Source of the DNA: Actinomycetota bacterium
GTDB lineage: Bacteria > Actinomycetota > Acidimicrobiia > IMCC26256 > JACPCJ01
Direction: 5' to 3'
Assembly (NCBI GenBank): GCA_016179865.1
Contig: JACPCJ010000056.1
Span: 1-44,577, forward strand
DNA: 44,577 nt
Shown: piece by piece, positions 16,767-25,005 of the stretch
How positions within the stretch are numbered: position 1 is the first letter of the stretch
Layout: the number at the start of each line of letters is the position of its first letter
Translations under genes and position numbers: made by a program
The notes under the pieces: model-generated
Seen by the model: the letters and a program-made list of their open reading frames with translations, nothing else
Told to the model about the DNA's origin: nothing
The model's database searches: none

Positions 16767-17702
16767 ATGACGACGCTGTCCGAGCCGACTGATGCCCGAG
16801 TCATCGGTTCGCGCCTCGGCCTCCGTGAGCAGGTTGGCCAGATCTGGGCCTACCGGCACCTGCTCCTACGCATGGTGCGCAAGGAGCTGAAGGTCAAGTA
16901 CAAGAACAGCTTCCTGGGGTTCTTCTGGTCGATGCTGAACCCGGCCCTCTACCTGGTCGTGTTCTGGCTCGTGTTTCAGGTACTGCTGCAGGCGGGGATC
17001 CCGAACTTTCCCATCTACCTGCTGTCGGGGCTCCTGGCGTGGAACGTCTTCTCAACGGGGCTGAGTTCGGCCGCTGTCTCGATCACGATGAACGGTGCAC
17101 TCGTCTCAAAGGTCTACTTTCCGAGAGAGATCCTGCCGCTCGCATCGGTTGGCGCCGCCCTCGTTCACTTCTTCCTCCAGAGCGTGGTGCTCCTGGCGGC
17201 GCTCGTTGCGTTCCGGTACGACGTGTCGTTCGCCCATGCTCTCGCGATCCCGCCCGCGCTCGTTTCCTTGCTCCTCCTCACCAGCGGGCTGGCCATCTTC
17301 CTGGCCGCCGCCAACGTCTACCTGCGCGACACCCAACACCTTGTCGAGCTGGGCCTCCTGGCGTGGTTTTGGATGACACCCATCGTGTACCAGCAGCAGA
17401 TCATCGCCAGCCGCCTCGATGGCAAGTCGTGGGAGTGGGTTCAGTGGCTGAACCCGATGACATCGGTCGTGCTGGTATTTCAGCGAGGCATCTTCAATGT
17501 GGTGTCGACGGCGAACAGTGGTTCAAGCGTTCGGCCGATCGCTGACACCCCGGGAGCCGTTCTACGCATCCTTCCGTCGGGCATGGACGCGGGGTGGTAC
17601 CTCGCCCACATCGGCGCGGTGGCGTTGGTCGGGATTGTGATCTTGATCCTGGCGCTTGCCTTCTTCGGGCGGGTCGCCGGCAACCTTGCCGAGGAGATCT
17701 GA
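16767..17702 (+). CDS. wzm: ABC-2 type polysaccharide/polyol-phosphate exporter permease (Wzm/TagG-like)
   Basis: The 311-residue integral membrane protein has about six membrane spans. It shows the family signature in the first cytoplasmic part (HLLLRMVRKELKVKYKNSFL) and GFFWSMLNPALYLVVFWLVF. It moves lipid-linked glycans or teichoic-type polymers across the membrane together with the ATPase downstream. The start ATG 16767 has AAGGA six bases upstream; GTG 16749 is less likely. The stop is one base before the ATPase start, so the two are co-translated. The loop between the last two spans is longer than usual (SSVRPIADTPGAVLRIL). Confidence 0.88.
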   Translation: MTTLSEPTDARVIGSRLGLREQVGQIWAYRHLLLRMVRKELKVKYKNSFLGFFWSMLNPALYLVVFWLVFQVLLQAGIPNFPIYLLSGLLAWNVFSTGLSSAAVSITMNGALVSKVYFPREILPLASVGAALVHFFLQSVVLLAALVAFRYDVSFAHALAIPPALVSLLLLTSGLAIFLAAANVYLRDTQHLVELGLLAWFWMTPIVYQQQIIASRLDGKSWEWVQWLNPMTSVVLVFQRGIFNVVSTANSGSSVRPIADTPGAVLRILPSGMDAGWYLAHIGAVALVGIVILILALAFFGRVAGNLAEEI

Positions 17703-17703
17703 G

Positions 17704-19026
17704 GTGGCACCCGCGATCCAGATCAGCGGCGTCTCGAAGCGGTTCCGCCTGTACCACGAGAAGTACCAGTCGCTGAAGGAGCGCGTCATCCATGCCGGGC
17801 GCGTCCCCTACGAAGACTTCTGGGCGCTGCGGGATGTTTCGTTTGAGATCGAGCAGGGCGAGACCTTTGGTTTGGTCGGGCACAACGGCTCGGGCAAGTC
17901 GACTCTCTTGAAGTGCATCGCCGGGATCCTGCGCCCCACGAGCGGCGAGATCCGGACCCGCGGGCGCCTGGCGGCGATGCTCGAGCTGGGAAGCGGCTTC
18001 CATCCGGATCTGACCGGGCGTGAAAACGTCTACATGAATGCGTCGATCCTCGGCTTCCCGGAGCGCGAGATCGACGCCAAGTTCGACGACATCGTGGCCT
18101 TCGCCGAAGTCGAGGAGTTCATCGACCAGCAGGTCAAGCACTACTCGTCCGGGATGTACCTCCGGCTCGGATTCGCGGTTGCCGTTCACCTCGACCCCGA
18201 CATCCTGCTCATTGACGAAGTGCTGGCGGTCGGTGATGAGGCCTTCCAGCGAAAGTGTCTCGACCGGGTGCACCAGTTCCAGCGCGAAGGCCGAACCATC
18301 GTCATGGTTACGCACAGCGCAGATACGGTCCGTCAGGTCTGCGACCGGGCGGCGGTGCTGGATCACGGTGAACTGATCACCGTTGCAGAGCCCGGCGAGA
18401 CCATTCGCGTACTTCGGGAGCGGCTGTTTCCTGGCGAAGCTCTGCCCGAATCTGCGGACGGGGAGCTACCGGGCTTCGCAGCTGCTGAGGGGGTTGAGGG
18501 GGTTGAGGGGGACGAGACTCCACCTCCACTGGATCCGAGTAGGGACCAGGCGAGACTCCGCAACCTGCTCGCACGCATCCTCGACGTGTCATTGGAGTAC
18601 CCGGGATCGACCGAGCGCCCTTACCTCGAGGCGGGTGACCCGCTCATCATCCGCGTGTCTTTCAAGGCCACCGTCGAGCTCGACGACTTCGTTGCCGGAA
18701 TCGCGATTCACGACGACGAATGGCGACACCTCTTCGGCACAAATACGCACCTACTGGGAATGGACTTCGGCACGGTGAGCGGTCGGGGTGCAATCGAGTT
18801 CCGGATCGACAGCGTTCCCTTCCTCGATGGCACCTACCACCTCACCATCGGCCTGACGAACAGCCCGGACACCCTCATCTATGACTGGTGGGAGGGAAAG
18901 ATTCAGTTCGAGGTGATGAACCCGAGCCGGGATGTCGGCACGGTTCGCGTTCCGGTTGCCGTGACCATGGAGACCGAGCTCGAACCGGCCCGTGCGAGGA
19001 AGCGCAGACGCCTGTCTGCTTCATGA
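17704..19026 (+). CDS. wzt: ABC exporter ATPase with C-terminal glycan-binding domain (Wzt-like)
   Basis: The 440-residue protein pairs with the Wzm-like permease. Residues about 1-245 are the ATPase: Walker A GHNGSGKSTLLKCIAG, the signature HYSSGMYLRLGFAVAVH, Walker B DILLIDEVLAVGDE and the H-loop VMVTHSA. Residues about 300-425 are a beta-sandwich (ERPYLEAGDPLIIRVSF, WRHLFGTNTHLLGMDFG, FLDGTYHLTIGLTNS) like the Wzt C-terminal domain. That domain recognises the finished O-antigen end in Gram-negative bacteria. A linker with a short tandem repeat (GVEGVEG) joins them. The C-terminal domain implies that the polymer is recognised at its non-reducing end before export. Confidence 0.88.
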   Translation: MAPAIQISGVSKRFRLYHEKYQSLKERVIHAGRVPYEDFWALRDVSFEIEQGETFGLVGHNGSGKSTLLKCIAGILRPTSGEIRTRGRLAAMLELGSGFHPDLTGRENVYMNASILGFPEREIDAKFDDIVAFAEVEEFIDQQVKHYSSGMYLRLGFAVAVHLDPDILLIDEVLAVGDEAFQRKCLDRVHQFQREGRTIVMVTHSADTVRQVCDRAAVLDHGELITVAEPGETIRVLRERLFPGEALPESADGELPGFAAAEGVEGVEGDETPPPLDPSRDQARLRNLLARILDVSLEYPGSTERPYLEAGDPLIIRVSFKATVELDDFVAGIAIHDDEWRHLFGTNTHLLGMDFGTVSGRGAIEFRIDSVPFLDGTYHLTIGLTNSPDTLIYDWWEGKIQFEVMNPSRDVGTVRVPVAVTMETELEPARARKRRRLSAS

Positions 19027-19049
19027 CTCGAGAAGGGTAAGGAGATCTC

Positions 19050-19802
19050 ATGACTGACCAAACGCCGCCCCCGCCGCCCCCGCCGCCCCCGCCGCCGGGG
19101 CCGGGTGGGAGCACCTGGTCTGACACGGGTGCGGCCGACGTGCAGGGCCAGGTGCAGCGGGCTGGTGCCCGGGGTGGTGGCGCCACGGCCTGGCAGGGGG
19201 GCGGGACGATCTGGAACGAGCCGGTCCTCGTGATCAACCAGAAGGCCAAGCTCATCGAGGTCACCAACGAATACAACGTCTACGACCAGAACGGCACCCA
19301 GCTCGCCGTCGTGCGCCAGACCGGTCAGAGCGGGCTTCGCAAACTGCTGCGGGTGCTGACCTCGTTCGACCAGTTCCTGACTCACCGTCTCGAGGTGTAT
19401 GCCCCCGACGGCTCGGTGCAGATGCGCCTCACTCGCCCCGGGAAGATCTTCAAGTCGCAGATCATCGTGGCTGACGCCGGCGGGGCCGAGGTGGGCCGGG
19501 TCGTGCAGGAGAACGTGTTCGGCAAGAAGCGCTTCCGCCTCGTCGCCGCCGGCCAGCAGTACGGGCGGATCCAGGCTGAGAACTGGCGGGCGTGGGACTT
19601 CGCCATCGTCGATCACGCCGGAACCGAGGTGGCCCGGGTGACCAAGACGTGGGAGGGGCTCGGCAAGGCCATGTTCACCACCGCCGACCACTATGTGCTC
19701 CACCTACACCGACCCCTCGACGACCCGTTGCGCTGGTTGGTCATCGCCTCGGCCCTCTCGATCGACACCGCCCTCAAGCAGGACTCCTCCGGCTTCAACT
19801 GA
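19050..19802 (+). CDS. Scramblase / LURP-one-related family protein with polyproline N-terminus
   Basis: The 250-residue protein starts with a run of 11 prolines encoded by a repeated 9-base unit. A Gly-rich linker and a beta-barrel domain of the phospholipid scramblase/LURP-one type follow: VINQKAKLIEVTNEYNVYDQ, LAVVRQTGQSG, FLTHRLEVYAPDGSVQMRLT, IFKSQIIVADAGG and WRAWDFAIVDHAGTEVARV. It ends with a hydrophobic segment (WLVIASALSIDTALKQ). Such proteins are widespread in Actinobacteria with no proven function. The start has AAGGAG six bases upstream. It lies 23 bp behind the ABC exporter genes and could be co-transcribed, which may tie it to the membrane. Confidence 0.75.
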   Translation: MTDQTPPPPPPPPPPPGPGGSTWSDTGAADVQGQVQRAGARGGGATAWQGGGTIWNEPVLVINQKAKLIEVTNEYNVYDQNGTQLAVVRQTGQSGLRKLLRVLTSFDQFLTHRLEVYAPDGSVQMRLTRPGKIFKSQIIVADAGGAEVGRVVQENVFGKKRFRLVAAGQQYGRIQAENWRAWDFAIVDHAGTEVARVTKTWEGLGKAMFTTADHYVLHLHRPLDDPLRWLVIASALSIDTALKQDSSGFN

Positions 19803-19815
19803 TTCCCCCATGAGC

Positions 19816-19866
19816 GCTTTTGGGTGCCGAACTGGCCCGTCAGGGGCCAGTTCGGCACCCAAAAGC
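19816..19866. repeat. Perfect 23-bp inverted repeat, loop GTCAG
   Basis: The arms at 19816-19838 and 19844-19866 are exact reverse complements; the left one begins GCTTTTGGGTGCCGAACTGG. The T-run is at the 5' side and the A-run at the 3' side, the opposite of an intrinsic terminator on either strand. It lies between the scramblase gene and iscS. It may still stop or pause transcription, protect a 3' end, or be a mobile palindrome. Confidence 0.8.
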
Positions 19867-19895
19867 ATCGGGGGAGGGTCTGCGACCGGCGTCGG

Positions 19896-19901
19896 TACAC
19901 T
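19896..19901 (+). promoter_or_regulatory. -10 element (TACACT) of iscS-mnmA
   Basis: GGTACACT ends 8 nt before the GTG of iscS at 19910, so the transcript should be leaderless. Confidence 0.5.
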
Positions 19902-19909
19902 CGGCTCTC

Positions 19910-21091
19910 GTGTCTGAGCACGCCCCGGGCGACCTCGCCTGCCTCGACTACGCCGCCACGACGCCCCTGCGGCCCGAGGCGCTGGCAGCCATGGAGCCGG
20001 TGTGGCGCGAGAACTTCGGGAACCCGTCGGGCACCCACGAGATCGCCCGGCGTGCGAAGACGATCATCGAGGAGGCCCGCGAGCAGGTGGCGGCCGACCT
20101 GGGGTGCGAGCCCCGGGAAGTCGTCTTCACCGGCGGCGGGAGCGAGGCCGACAACCTGGCCCTGAAGGGCGCCGCCTGGGCCGCGCGGGAGCAGGGCCGG
20201 GGCGAAGTGATCGTCGTGTCGGCCTTCGAGCATCACGCCGTCCTTGACGCCGCCGAGCGCCTGTCCCGGGGCGGCTTCGAGGTCCGCCACGCCCCCGTGT
20301 CGGCGGGGGGCGTCGTCGACCTCGACGCCCCCGTGGATCTGCTGGACGACCGCACCAGCGTGGTGTCGGTGATGCTCGTCAACAACGAGGTGGGAACGAT
20401 CCAGCCGTTCGACGAGGTCGCCACTCTGGTGCGCGAGCGGGCGCCGCGGGCCGTGCTCCACACCGACGCCGTCCAGGCGCCTCAGTGGTGCGACGTGGCC
20501 GGGGCCACCGCCGGAGCCGACCTCGTCGCTGTTTCCGCCCACAAGTTCGGCGGGCCCAAGGGGACGGGCGCGCTCGTCGTCCGGGGCTCGACCCGGCTCG
20601 TGCCCCTCGTCGACGGCGGGGGTCAGGAGATGGGCCGCCGTTCCGGCACCCACAACGTGGCCGGGATCGCCGGGCTGGCGGCGGCGTTGCGAGCGACGGC
20701 CGAGGGCCGGGAGCAGGAGGCCACGCGCATCGGCAGCCTCCGGGACCGTCTCGCCAAGGGCATCACCGAGGCCATCCCCGACGCCTGCTTCAACGGCGAC
20801 CGGGCCTTCCAGACGGCAGGGATCTGCCACGTCGGATTCCCGGGTGTCGAGGCCGAGACCCTCCTCCTGATGCTCGACCGCGACGGCGTGTGCGCCGCCG
20901 CCGGCTCGTCGTGCCAGTCGGGCTCGACCGAGCCCTCCCACGTGCTCTTGGCGATGGGCGTGCCCCGGGCCGAAGCCCTGTCGTCGATCCGGCTCACCCT
21001 CGGCTGGCCCTCGACCGACGCCGACGTCGACCGCGCCCTCGAGGTCATCTCGGCCGCGGTCGAGCGCCTCCGGGCCCGACCCACCCGCTGA
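19910..21091 (+). CDS. iscS: Cysteine desulfurase (IscS/NifS family)
   Basis: The 393-residue PLP enzyme takes sulfur from cysteine and holds it as a persulfide. The PLP lysine is in VSAHKFGGPKGTGAL and the catalytic Cys in AAGSSCQSGSTEPSHVL. Other family blocks are CLDYAATTPLRPEA, ENFGNPSGTHEIAR, VFTGGGSEADNLALKG, SAFEHHAVLDAAE, MLVNNEVGTIQP, LHTDAVQAP and GGGQEMGRRSGTHNVAGI. GTG 19910 was chosen because the protein begins right there and a -10 stands 8 nt before it; the open frame from 19820 passes through the hairpin. mnmA follows 22 bp downstream, so this enzyme probably supplies the sulfur for tRNA thiolation. It may also serve ThiS through the rhodanese-ThiF protein. Confidence 0.92.
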   Translation: MSEHAPGDLACLDYAATTPLRPEALAAMEPVWRENFGNPSGTHEIARRAKTIIEEAREQVAADLGCEPREVVFTGGGSEADNLALKGAAWAAREQGRGEVIVVSAFEHHAVLDAAERLSRGGFEVRHAPVSAGGVVDLDAPVDLLDDRTSVVSVMLVNNEVGTIQPFDEVATLVRERAPRAVLHTDAVQAPQWCDVAGATAGADLVAVSAHKFGGPKGTGALVVRGSTRLVPLVDGGGQEMGRRSGTHNVAGIAGLAAALRATAEGREQEATRIGSLRDRLAKGITEAIPDACFNGDRAFQTAGICHVGFPGVEAETLLLMLDRDGVCAAAGSSCQSGSTEPSHVLLAMGVPRAEALSSIRLTLGWPSTDADVDRALEVISAAVERLRARPTR

Positions 21092-21113
21092 GACGGTCGA
21101 CGTGCCAGTCAGC

Positions 21114-22139
21114 ATGCGGGTGCTCGTGGCCATGAGCGGCGGGGTGGACTCGTCGGTCGCCGCCGCCCTGCTCCGAGACGAGGGTCACGACGCCGTCGGC
21201 GTCACCCTCAAGCTCTGGGGCGGCGAGTCCGACTCCGGGTGCTGCTCGGTGAGCGACGTGGAGGACGCCCGCCGGGTGGCCGCCCAGCTCGGGATCGCGC
21301 ACTACGTCTTCAACCTGACCGACGACTTCACGGCCTCGGTGGTCGACCCCTACCTCGCCGACCACGCCTGGGGCCGCACGCCGAACCCGTGCGTGGAGTG
21401 CAACCGCTCGATCAAGTTCGGGCGCCTCCTGGAGCGGGCGATCGACATGGGCTTCGACGCCGTGGCCACGGGTCACCACGTGCGAGTGCGGGACGAGGGG
21501 GCGGCGCGTCGCCTGCTCCGGGGCTCGGACGCGGCCAAGGACCAGTCGTACGTGCTCTACATGCTGGGCCAGCCCGAGCTGTCCCGTTCGCTGTTCCCCA
21601 TTGGCGAACTGACCAAGGACGAAGTCCGTCGGGTGGCCGCCGACCTCGGCCTGCGGACGGCCGCCAAGGCCGAGAGCATGGACGTGTGCTTCATCAAGCG
21701 TGGTGACCGCTCCCGGTTCCTCGCCGACCACCAGGTGTTCCGGCCCGGCGTGATCGCCGACGTGTCCGGGCATCCGCTCGGCACCCACGAGGGGTTCGCC
21801 CGGTTCACCGTGGGCCAGCGCCGGGGGGTGGGGGTGGCGACGGGGGAGCGGCGGTATGTGGTCGCCGTCGACGCCCCGACGGCGACGGTCACGCTCGGGT
21901 CGCGCGACGACCTGCTGCGCGAGACGGCGCCCGTGGAGCAGCTCCGCTTCGTGCACGAGCCCCCGCCTCCGGGCGAGCCGCTCACCTTCCAGACCCGCGC
22001 CCACGGGGCCCTGGCCCCCGGCGTGCTCGACGGCGAGACGGTCGTGTGGAACGAGCCCCAGCCCCGCGTGGCCCCCGGCCAGGTCATCGCCTGGTACCGG
22101 GGCGACGAGCTGCTCGGCGGCGGCATCGCCGCCCCATAA
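21114..22139 (+). CDS. mnmA: tRNA-specific 2-thiouridylase MnmA (TrmU)
   Basis: This 341-residue enzyme makes the 2-thio group of U34 in the tRNAs for Lys, Glu and Gln. It adenylates the base and then transfers persulfide sulfur. Motifs are the PP-loop MRVLVAMSGGVDSSVAAALL, TPNPCVECNRSIKFG with the catalytic Cys, ATGHHVRV, AAKDQSYVLYMLGQ, and the second Cys in ESMDVCFIKRGDRSRFL. The C-terminal half is the beta-barrel region (FTVGQRRGVGVATGERRYVV, QVIAWYRGDELLGGG). ATG 21114 fits the motif spacing; GTG 21102 would add four residues. It forms an operon with iscS, as in mycobacteria. Confidence 0.93.
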   Translation: MRVLVAMSGGVDSSVAAALLRDEGHDAVGVTLKLWGGESDSGCCSVSDVEDARRVAAQLGIAHYVFNLTDDFTASVVDPYLADHAWGRTPNPCVECNRSIKFGRLLERAIDMGFDAVATGHHVRVRDEGAARRLLRGSDAAKDQSYVLYMLGQPELSRSLFPIGELTKDEVRRVAADLGLRTAAKAESMDVCFIKRGDRSRFLADHQVFRPGVIADVSGHPLGTHEGFARFTVGQRRGVGVATGERRYVVAVDAPTATVTLGSRDDLLRETAPVEQLRFVHEPPPPGEPLTFQTRAHGALAPGVLDGETVVWNEPQPRVAPGQVIAWYRGDELLGGGIAAP

Positions 22140-22140
22140 C

Positions 22141-22193
22141 CCCAAACTTTGGATCTTCGCGTGTCCTATAGGGGGGTAGACACCCAAAGTTCG
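22141..22193. repeat. Dispersed ~50-bp repeat, copy 2
   Basis: The ends are an 8-bp inverted repeat, AACTTTGG (22145-22152) and CCAAAGTT (22184-22191). Inside are GTGTC/GACAC arms (22161-22165, 22179-22183) and CTATAG. The reverse complement aligns with 6206-6256. It fills the gap after mnmA and runs into the 5' end assigned to the S9 peptidase frame. Confidence 0.65.
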
Positions 22194-23915
22194 AGGCGGG
22201 GGGACTCGCCGGACGCCTTGTGGCGGCGGCGGTTCCGGGCGGCCCGGGTCAGCTTGCCCGCCTGGGCCCGCGAGGCGCCGGAGCGGTGCGTCTACGCCTC
22301 CAACGCGTCGGGGAAGTGGGAGGTCTACGCCTGGAACCTCGCCGCCGACGAGCACCGCCAGGTGACCGACCGCCCGGAAGGCACGCTCCGGGCGAAGCCC
22401 GACCCCACGGGCGAGCAGATCTGGTGGTTCGACGACGACCAGGGCAATGAGTACGGCCGGTGGGTGCTCGAGCCCTTCGCAGGCGGTGACGGGCCGCGGC
22501 CCGCGGCCCCCGACCTGGCCCCGGCGTACGGGGCAGGGCTGGCCCTCGCCCCCGGCCTGGCGGTGATCGGGCGCTCCGACGACGGGGGCACCACCATCCA
22601 CGCTGTCCGAGGAGACGGCCCGGCCGAGCTGCTGTACGAGCACCGGGAGGACGCCGGGGTCGGGGGGCTCTCGCGAGACGGCGCCCTCCTCGCCATCACC
22701 CACTCCGAGCACGGCGACTCCCGTCACCCCGACCTGCGGGTGCTCGACCTTGCCGGCCTGTCGGTAGCCGACCTCTCCGACGGGCCGGGGCGGGGCCTGT
22801 ACCCGCTCGGCTGGTCCCGCGTCCCGGGCGACCAGCGCCTTCTCGTCGAGCACGAGCGGGGGGAACAGGCCCGTCCCCTCGTGTGGTCGCCCGAGACGGG
22901 CGAGGAAGTGCTCGTGGAGGTCGACCTGCCCGGCGAGGTGAGCGCGTCCTGGTACCCCGACGGCGAGTCGCTGCTCCTCGTCCACGACTTCCGGGGCCGG
23001 AGCGAACTCTTCCGCCACGACCTCGCCACCGGCGCCCTCGAGCCGCTGCCGACCGAGCCGGGGACGGTCACCGGGGCCCGGATCCGTCCCGACGGCGAGC
23101 TGTGGTACTCGTGGTCGAGCGCCGGGCGGCCGCCCGAGGTTCGCCGCAGCGCCACCGCTGACGGGGTCCTCCTGCGCCCACCTGGCGAGGGAGCCCCGCC
23201 AGGCGTGGCTTACGACGACCTCGCCGTCGACGGGGTGCATGGCTTCCGCCCCGAGAGCCACGACGTCGACGCCTTCGCGCCCGAGGCCCAGGCGTGGGCC
23301 GACCACGGCTTCGCCGTCGCCCTCGTCAACTACCGGGGGAGCACCGGCTACGGGCGGGAGTGGCGGGACGCCATCGAAGGGCGCCCCGGCCTCACCGAGC
23401 TGGAAGACGTCGCCCGGGTGCGCGACCACCTGGTCGCCGCCGGTCTCGCCGACCCGGAGCGGACGGTGCTGGCCGGCCACTCGTGGGGCGGCTACCTCAC
23501 CCTCCTCGGCCTCGGAACCCAGCCCGAGCGGTGGGCGCTCGGCATCGCCGGCGTGCCCGTGGCCGACTACCTCGCCGCCTACGAGGACGAGATGGAACCC
23601 CTGAAGGCGTTCGACCGGGCCCTCTTCGGGGGGAGCCCCGACGACGTTCCGGAGAAATACGTCGAGCGATCACCCATCACGTATGTGGATCACGTGCGGG
23701 TGCCCGTGATGATCCTGGCGGGGGAGAACGACCCCCGCTGCCCCATCCGCCAGATCGACAACTACCTGGGCCGGCTCGCCGGCCTCGGGAAGCCCCACGA
23801 GGTGTACCGCTACGACGCCGGCCACGGCTCTCTCGTCATCGAGGAGCGCATCCGCCAGGTCGAGGCCATGATCGCCTTCGCCGCCCGCCACCTCGGCACG
23901 GCCGAGCCCGCATAG
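22149..23915 (+). CDS. S9-family serine peptidase (acylaminoacyl/prolyl oligopeptidase type), likely internal deletion
   Basis: The protein has an N-terminal beta-propeller (repeats such as ERCVYASNASGKWEVYAWNL, YPLGWSRVPGDQRLLVEHE, SASWYPDGESLLLVHDFRG) and a C-terminal alpha/beta hydrolase domain. The catalytic triad is present: Ser in VLAGHSWGGYLTLLG, Asp in AGENDPRCPIRQ, and His in AGHGSLVIEERIRQ. Between AVDGVHGF and RPESHDVDAF about 20 residues seem to be missing. In homologues this stretch holds the beta strand and HGGP turn that help form the oxyanion hole. An in-frame deletion at 23238-23252 would explain it. The start is uncertain: the frame opens at TTG 22149 inside the dispersed repeat, but TTG 22218, just before RRRFRAARVSLPAWA, fits homologues better. 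Confidence 0.72.
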   Translation: MDLRVSYRGVDTQSSRRGDSPDALWRRRFRAARVSLPAWAREAPERCVYASNASGKWEVYAWNLAADEHRQVTDRPEGTLRAKPDPTGEQIWWFDDDQGNEYGRWVLEPFAGGDGPRPAAPDLAPAYGAGLALAPGLAVIGRSDDGGTTIHAVRGDGPAELLYEHREDAGVGGLSRDGALLAITHSEHGDSRHPDLRVLDLAGLSVADLSDGPGRGLYPLGWSRVPGDQRLLVEHERGEQARPLVWSPETGEEVLVEVDLPGEVSASWYPDGESLLLVHDFRGRSELFRHDLATGALEPLPTEPGTVTGARIRPDGELWYSWSSAGRPPEVRRSATADGVLLRPPGEGAPPGVAYDDLAVDGVHGFRPESHDVDAFAPEAQAWADHGFAVALVNYRGSTGYGREWRDAIEGRPGLTELEDVARVRDHLVAAGLADPERTVLAGHSWGGYLTLLGLGTQPERWALGIAGVPVADYLAAYEDEMEPLKAFDRALFGGSPDDVPEKYVERSPITYVDHVRVPVMILAGENDPRCPIRQIDNYLGRLAGLGKPHEVYRYDAGHGSLVIEERIRQVEAMIAFAARHLGTAEPA

Positions 23916-24057
23916 GCGGTGCCGTGGGGAAGCGGCCGGGCGCTTCACGCCACGTAGTCGTCGTGATTCCGCTGACGCGCCGCCGCGATCACGACGTCTG
24001 CGCGGCAGGAAACGGCCCGGGCGACGTTGGCCGTCACTTCCGATGGCTGAGTCGCTA

Positions 24058-24954
24058 TCAGATGGGGAGGCGCCGCCGAGCGGCCTCGCGCAGGGCAGCC
24101 CCCGGGCGGGCGAGGCTCACGATGACCGCGGCCGCCTGGGCGACGTCCACCTCTCGGCGGTTGCGGCCAACGACCGGCACCGGCAGGGGTTGGGTGAGCG
24201 AGGCCGCGAGTTCGCCACCGCGGGCGCCCAGACGGAGGTCGACCGCATCGCCCGGCCAGGGCTCGGGTGGCGGTCCGAGTGCGCCGAGGTGATCGCGGGG
24301 GAGCAGGATCGGGTGGGCGAGCGTGAGCGGGTCGTGGACGACGACCCCGCCAGGAACGAACACCAGCCAGCGCCGTGAGAGGGCGTGGAGGGAGCGCCCG
24401 AGGACGGCGACCACGGGAACGCCCGCCAGCAGGGCCAGGACTCCGGCACCCCAGCGCTCGGAAGCCAAGAGCAAGGGGGCGGCAGCCAGCGCGGCGCCGA
24501 CCAACAGCGTGGCCAGCGGGGCGAGGGCGAAGCGCACGGCGGGCGGGGAGCGCAGGGGTGACCGGCGCTCGTCGCCGTAGGCGCCGCCGTTTACGAACGG
24601 GCCCGCCACCTCGGGCGTGAGGCAGAGCCCCGTCACCAAGAGCGCGTGGACGAGGGCGGGCAGCGCGTCGGCGAGATCGCGGCCGGGGGTGGTTGCCACC
24701 GCCACGCCGAGGCTGAGGGGGCCGAGCAGGCGGACGCCGGTCAGGCCTGCCGGCCGCGGGGCGAGCACGGCGACGACGCCGGCGCCCCAGGCGGCCCAGG
24801 CCAGGGCCTCGGCGACGGCGTCCTCGGGGCCCGTCCAGGGTTCGAGGGCGGAGGCGAGCGGGGGCGCAAGGGCCACCGGCAGCCCGAGCCAGAGCACCCG
24901 GAGGGTCCACAGGAGGAGCCGCTCGTTCCGGTCGTTCCGTTCCGGGGTGGCCAT
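24058..24954 (-). CDS. Multi-pass membrane protein, unknown function
   Basis: The 298-residue protein has about six hydrophobic segments (LWTLRVLWLGLPVALAPPLA, AVAEALAWAAWGAGVVAVLA, PLSLGVAVATTPG, ALVHALLVTGLCLTPEV, FALAPLATLLVGAALAAAPL, GVLALLAGVPVVAVLG). A soluble C-terminal domain of about 90 residues follows, starting RRWLVFVPGGVVVHDP and containing LLPRDHLGALG. The tail resembles membrane-linked PH-like domains in outline only. ATG 24954 lies 13 nt after a -10 (TAGTAT) that overlaps the -10 of the divergent small gene. The stretch 23916-24057 behind it holds no gene that I can support. Confidence 0.6.
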   Translation of the reverse strand: MATPERNDRNERLLLWTLRVLWLGLPVALAPPLASALEPWTGPEDAVAEALAWAAWGAGVVAVLAPRPAGLTGVRLLGPLSLGVAVATTPGRDLADALPALVHALLVTGLCLTPEVAGPFVNGGAYGDERRSPLRSPPAVRFALAPLATLLVGAALAAAPLLLASERWGAGVLALLAGVPVVAVLGRSLHALSRRWLVFVPGGVVVHDPLTLAHPILLPRDHLGALGPPPEPWPGDAVDLRLGARGGELAASLTQPLPVPVVGRNRREVDVAQAAAVIVSLARPGAALREAARRRLPI

Positions 24955-24966
24955 GGGGGCCGTTCT

Positions 24967-24973
24967 TATACTA
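24967..24973. promoter_or_regulatory. Bidirectional promoter with overlapping -10 hexamers
   Basis: The heptamer TATACTA reads TATACT on the plus strand (24967-24972, toward the small gene at 25006) and TAGTAT on the minus strand (24973-24968, toward the membrane protein). Only one polymerase could bind at a time. Confidence 0.5.
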
Positions 24974-25005
24974 CGAGCGCCCTCGCCCCCCGCTCCGGTG
25001 GAGTC

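Noticed and set aside
19070-19100. Polyproline-coding repeat as a recombination or phase-variable site
   Set aside because: The unit is 9 bases, so length change keeps the frame; it is a low-complexity coding tract.
19816-19866. Intrinsic terminator behind the scramblase gene
   Set aside because: The stem is excellent but the T-run precedes it and no T-run follows on either strand; reported as an inverted repeat instead.
23916-24057. Small minus-strand frame ending ARQRNHDDYVA, possible short gene or tmRNA tag
   Set aside because: It has no ATG and only a weak GTG, no ribosome site, and no tmRNA acceptor structure; it is the tail of a shadow frame.
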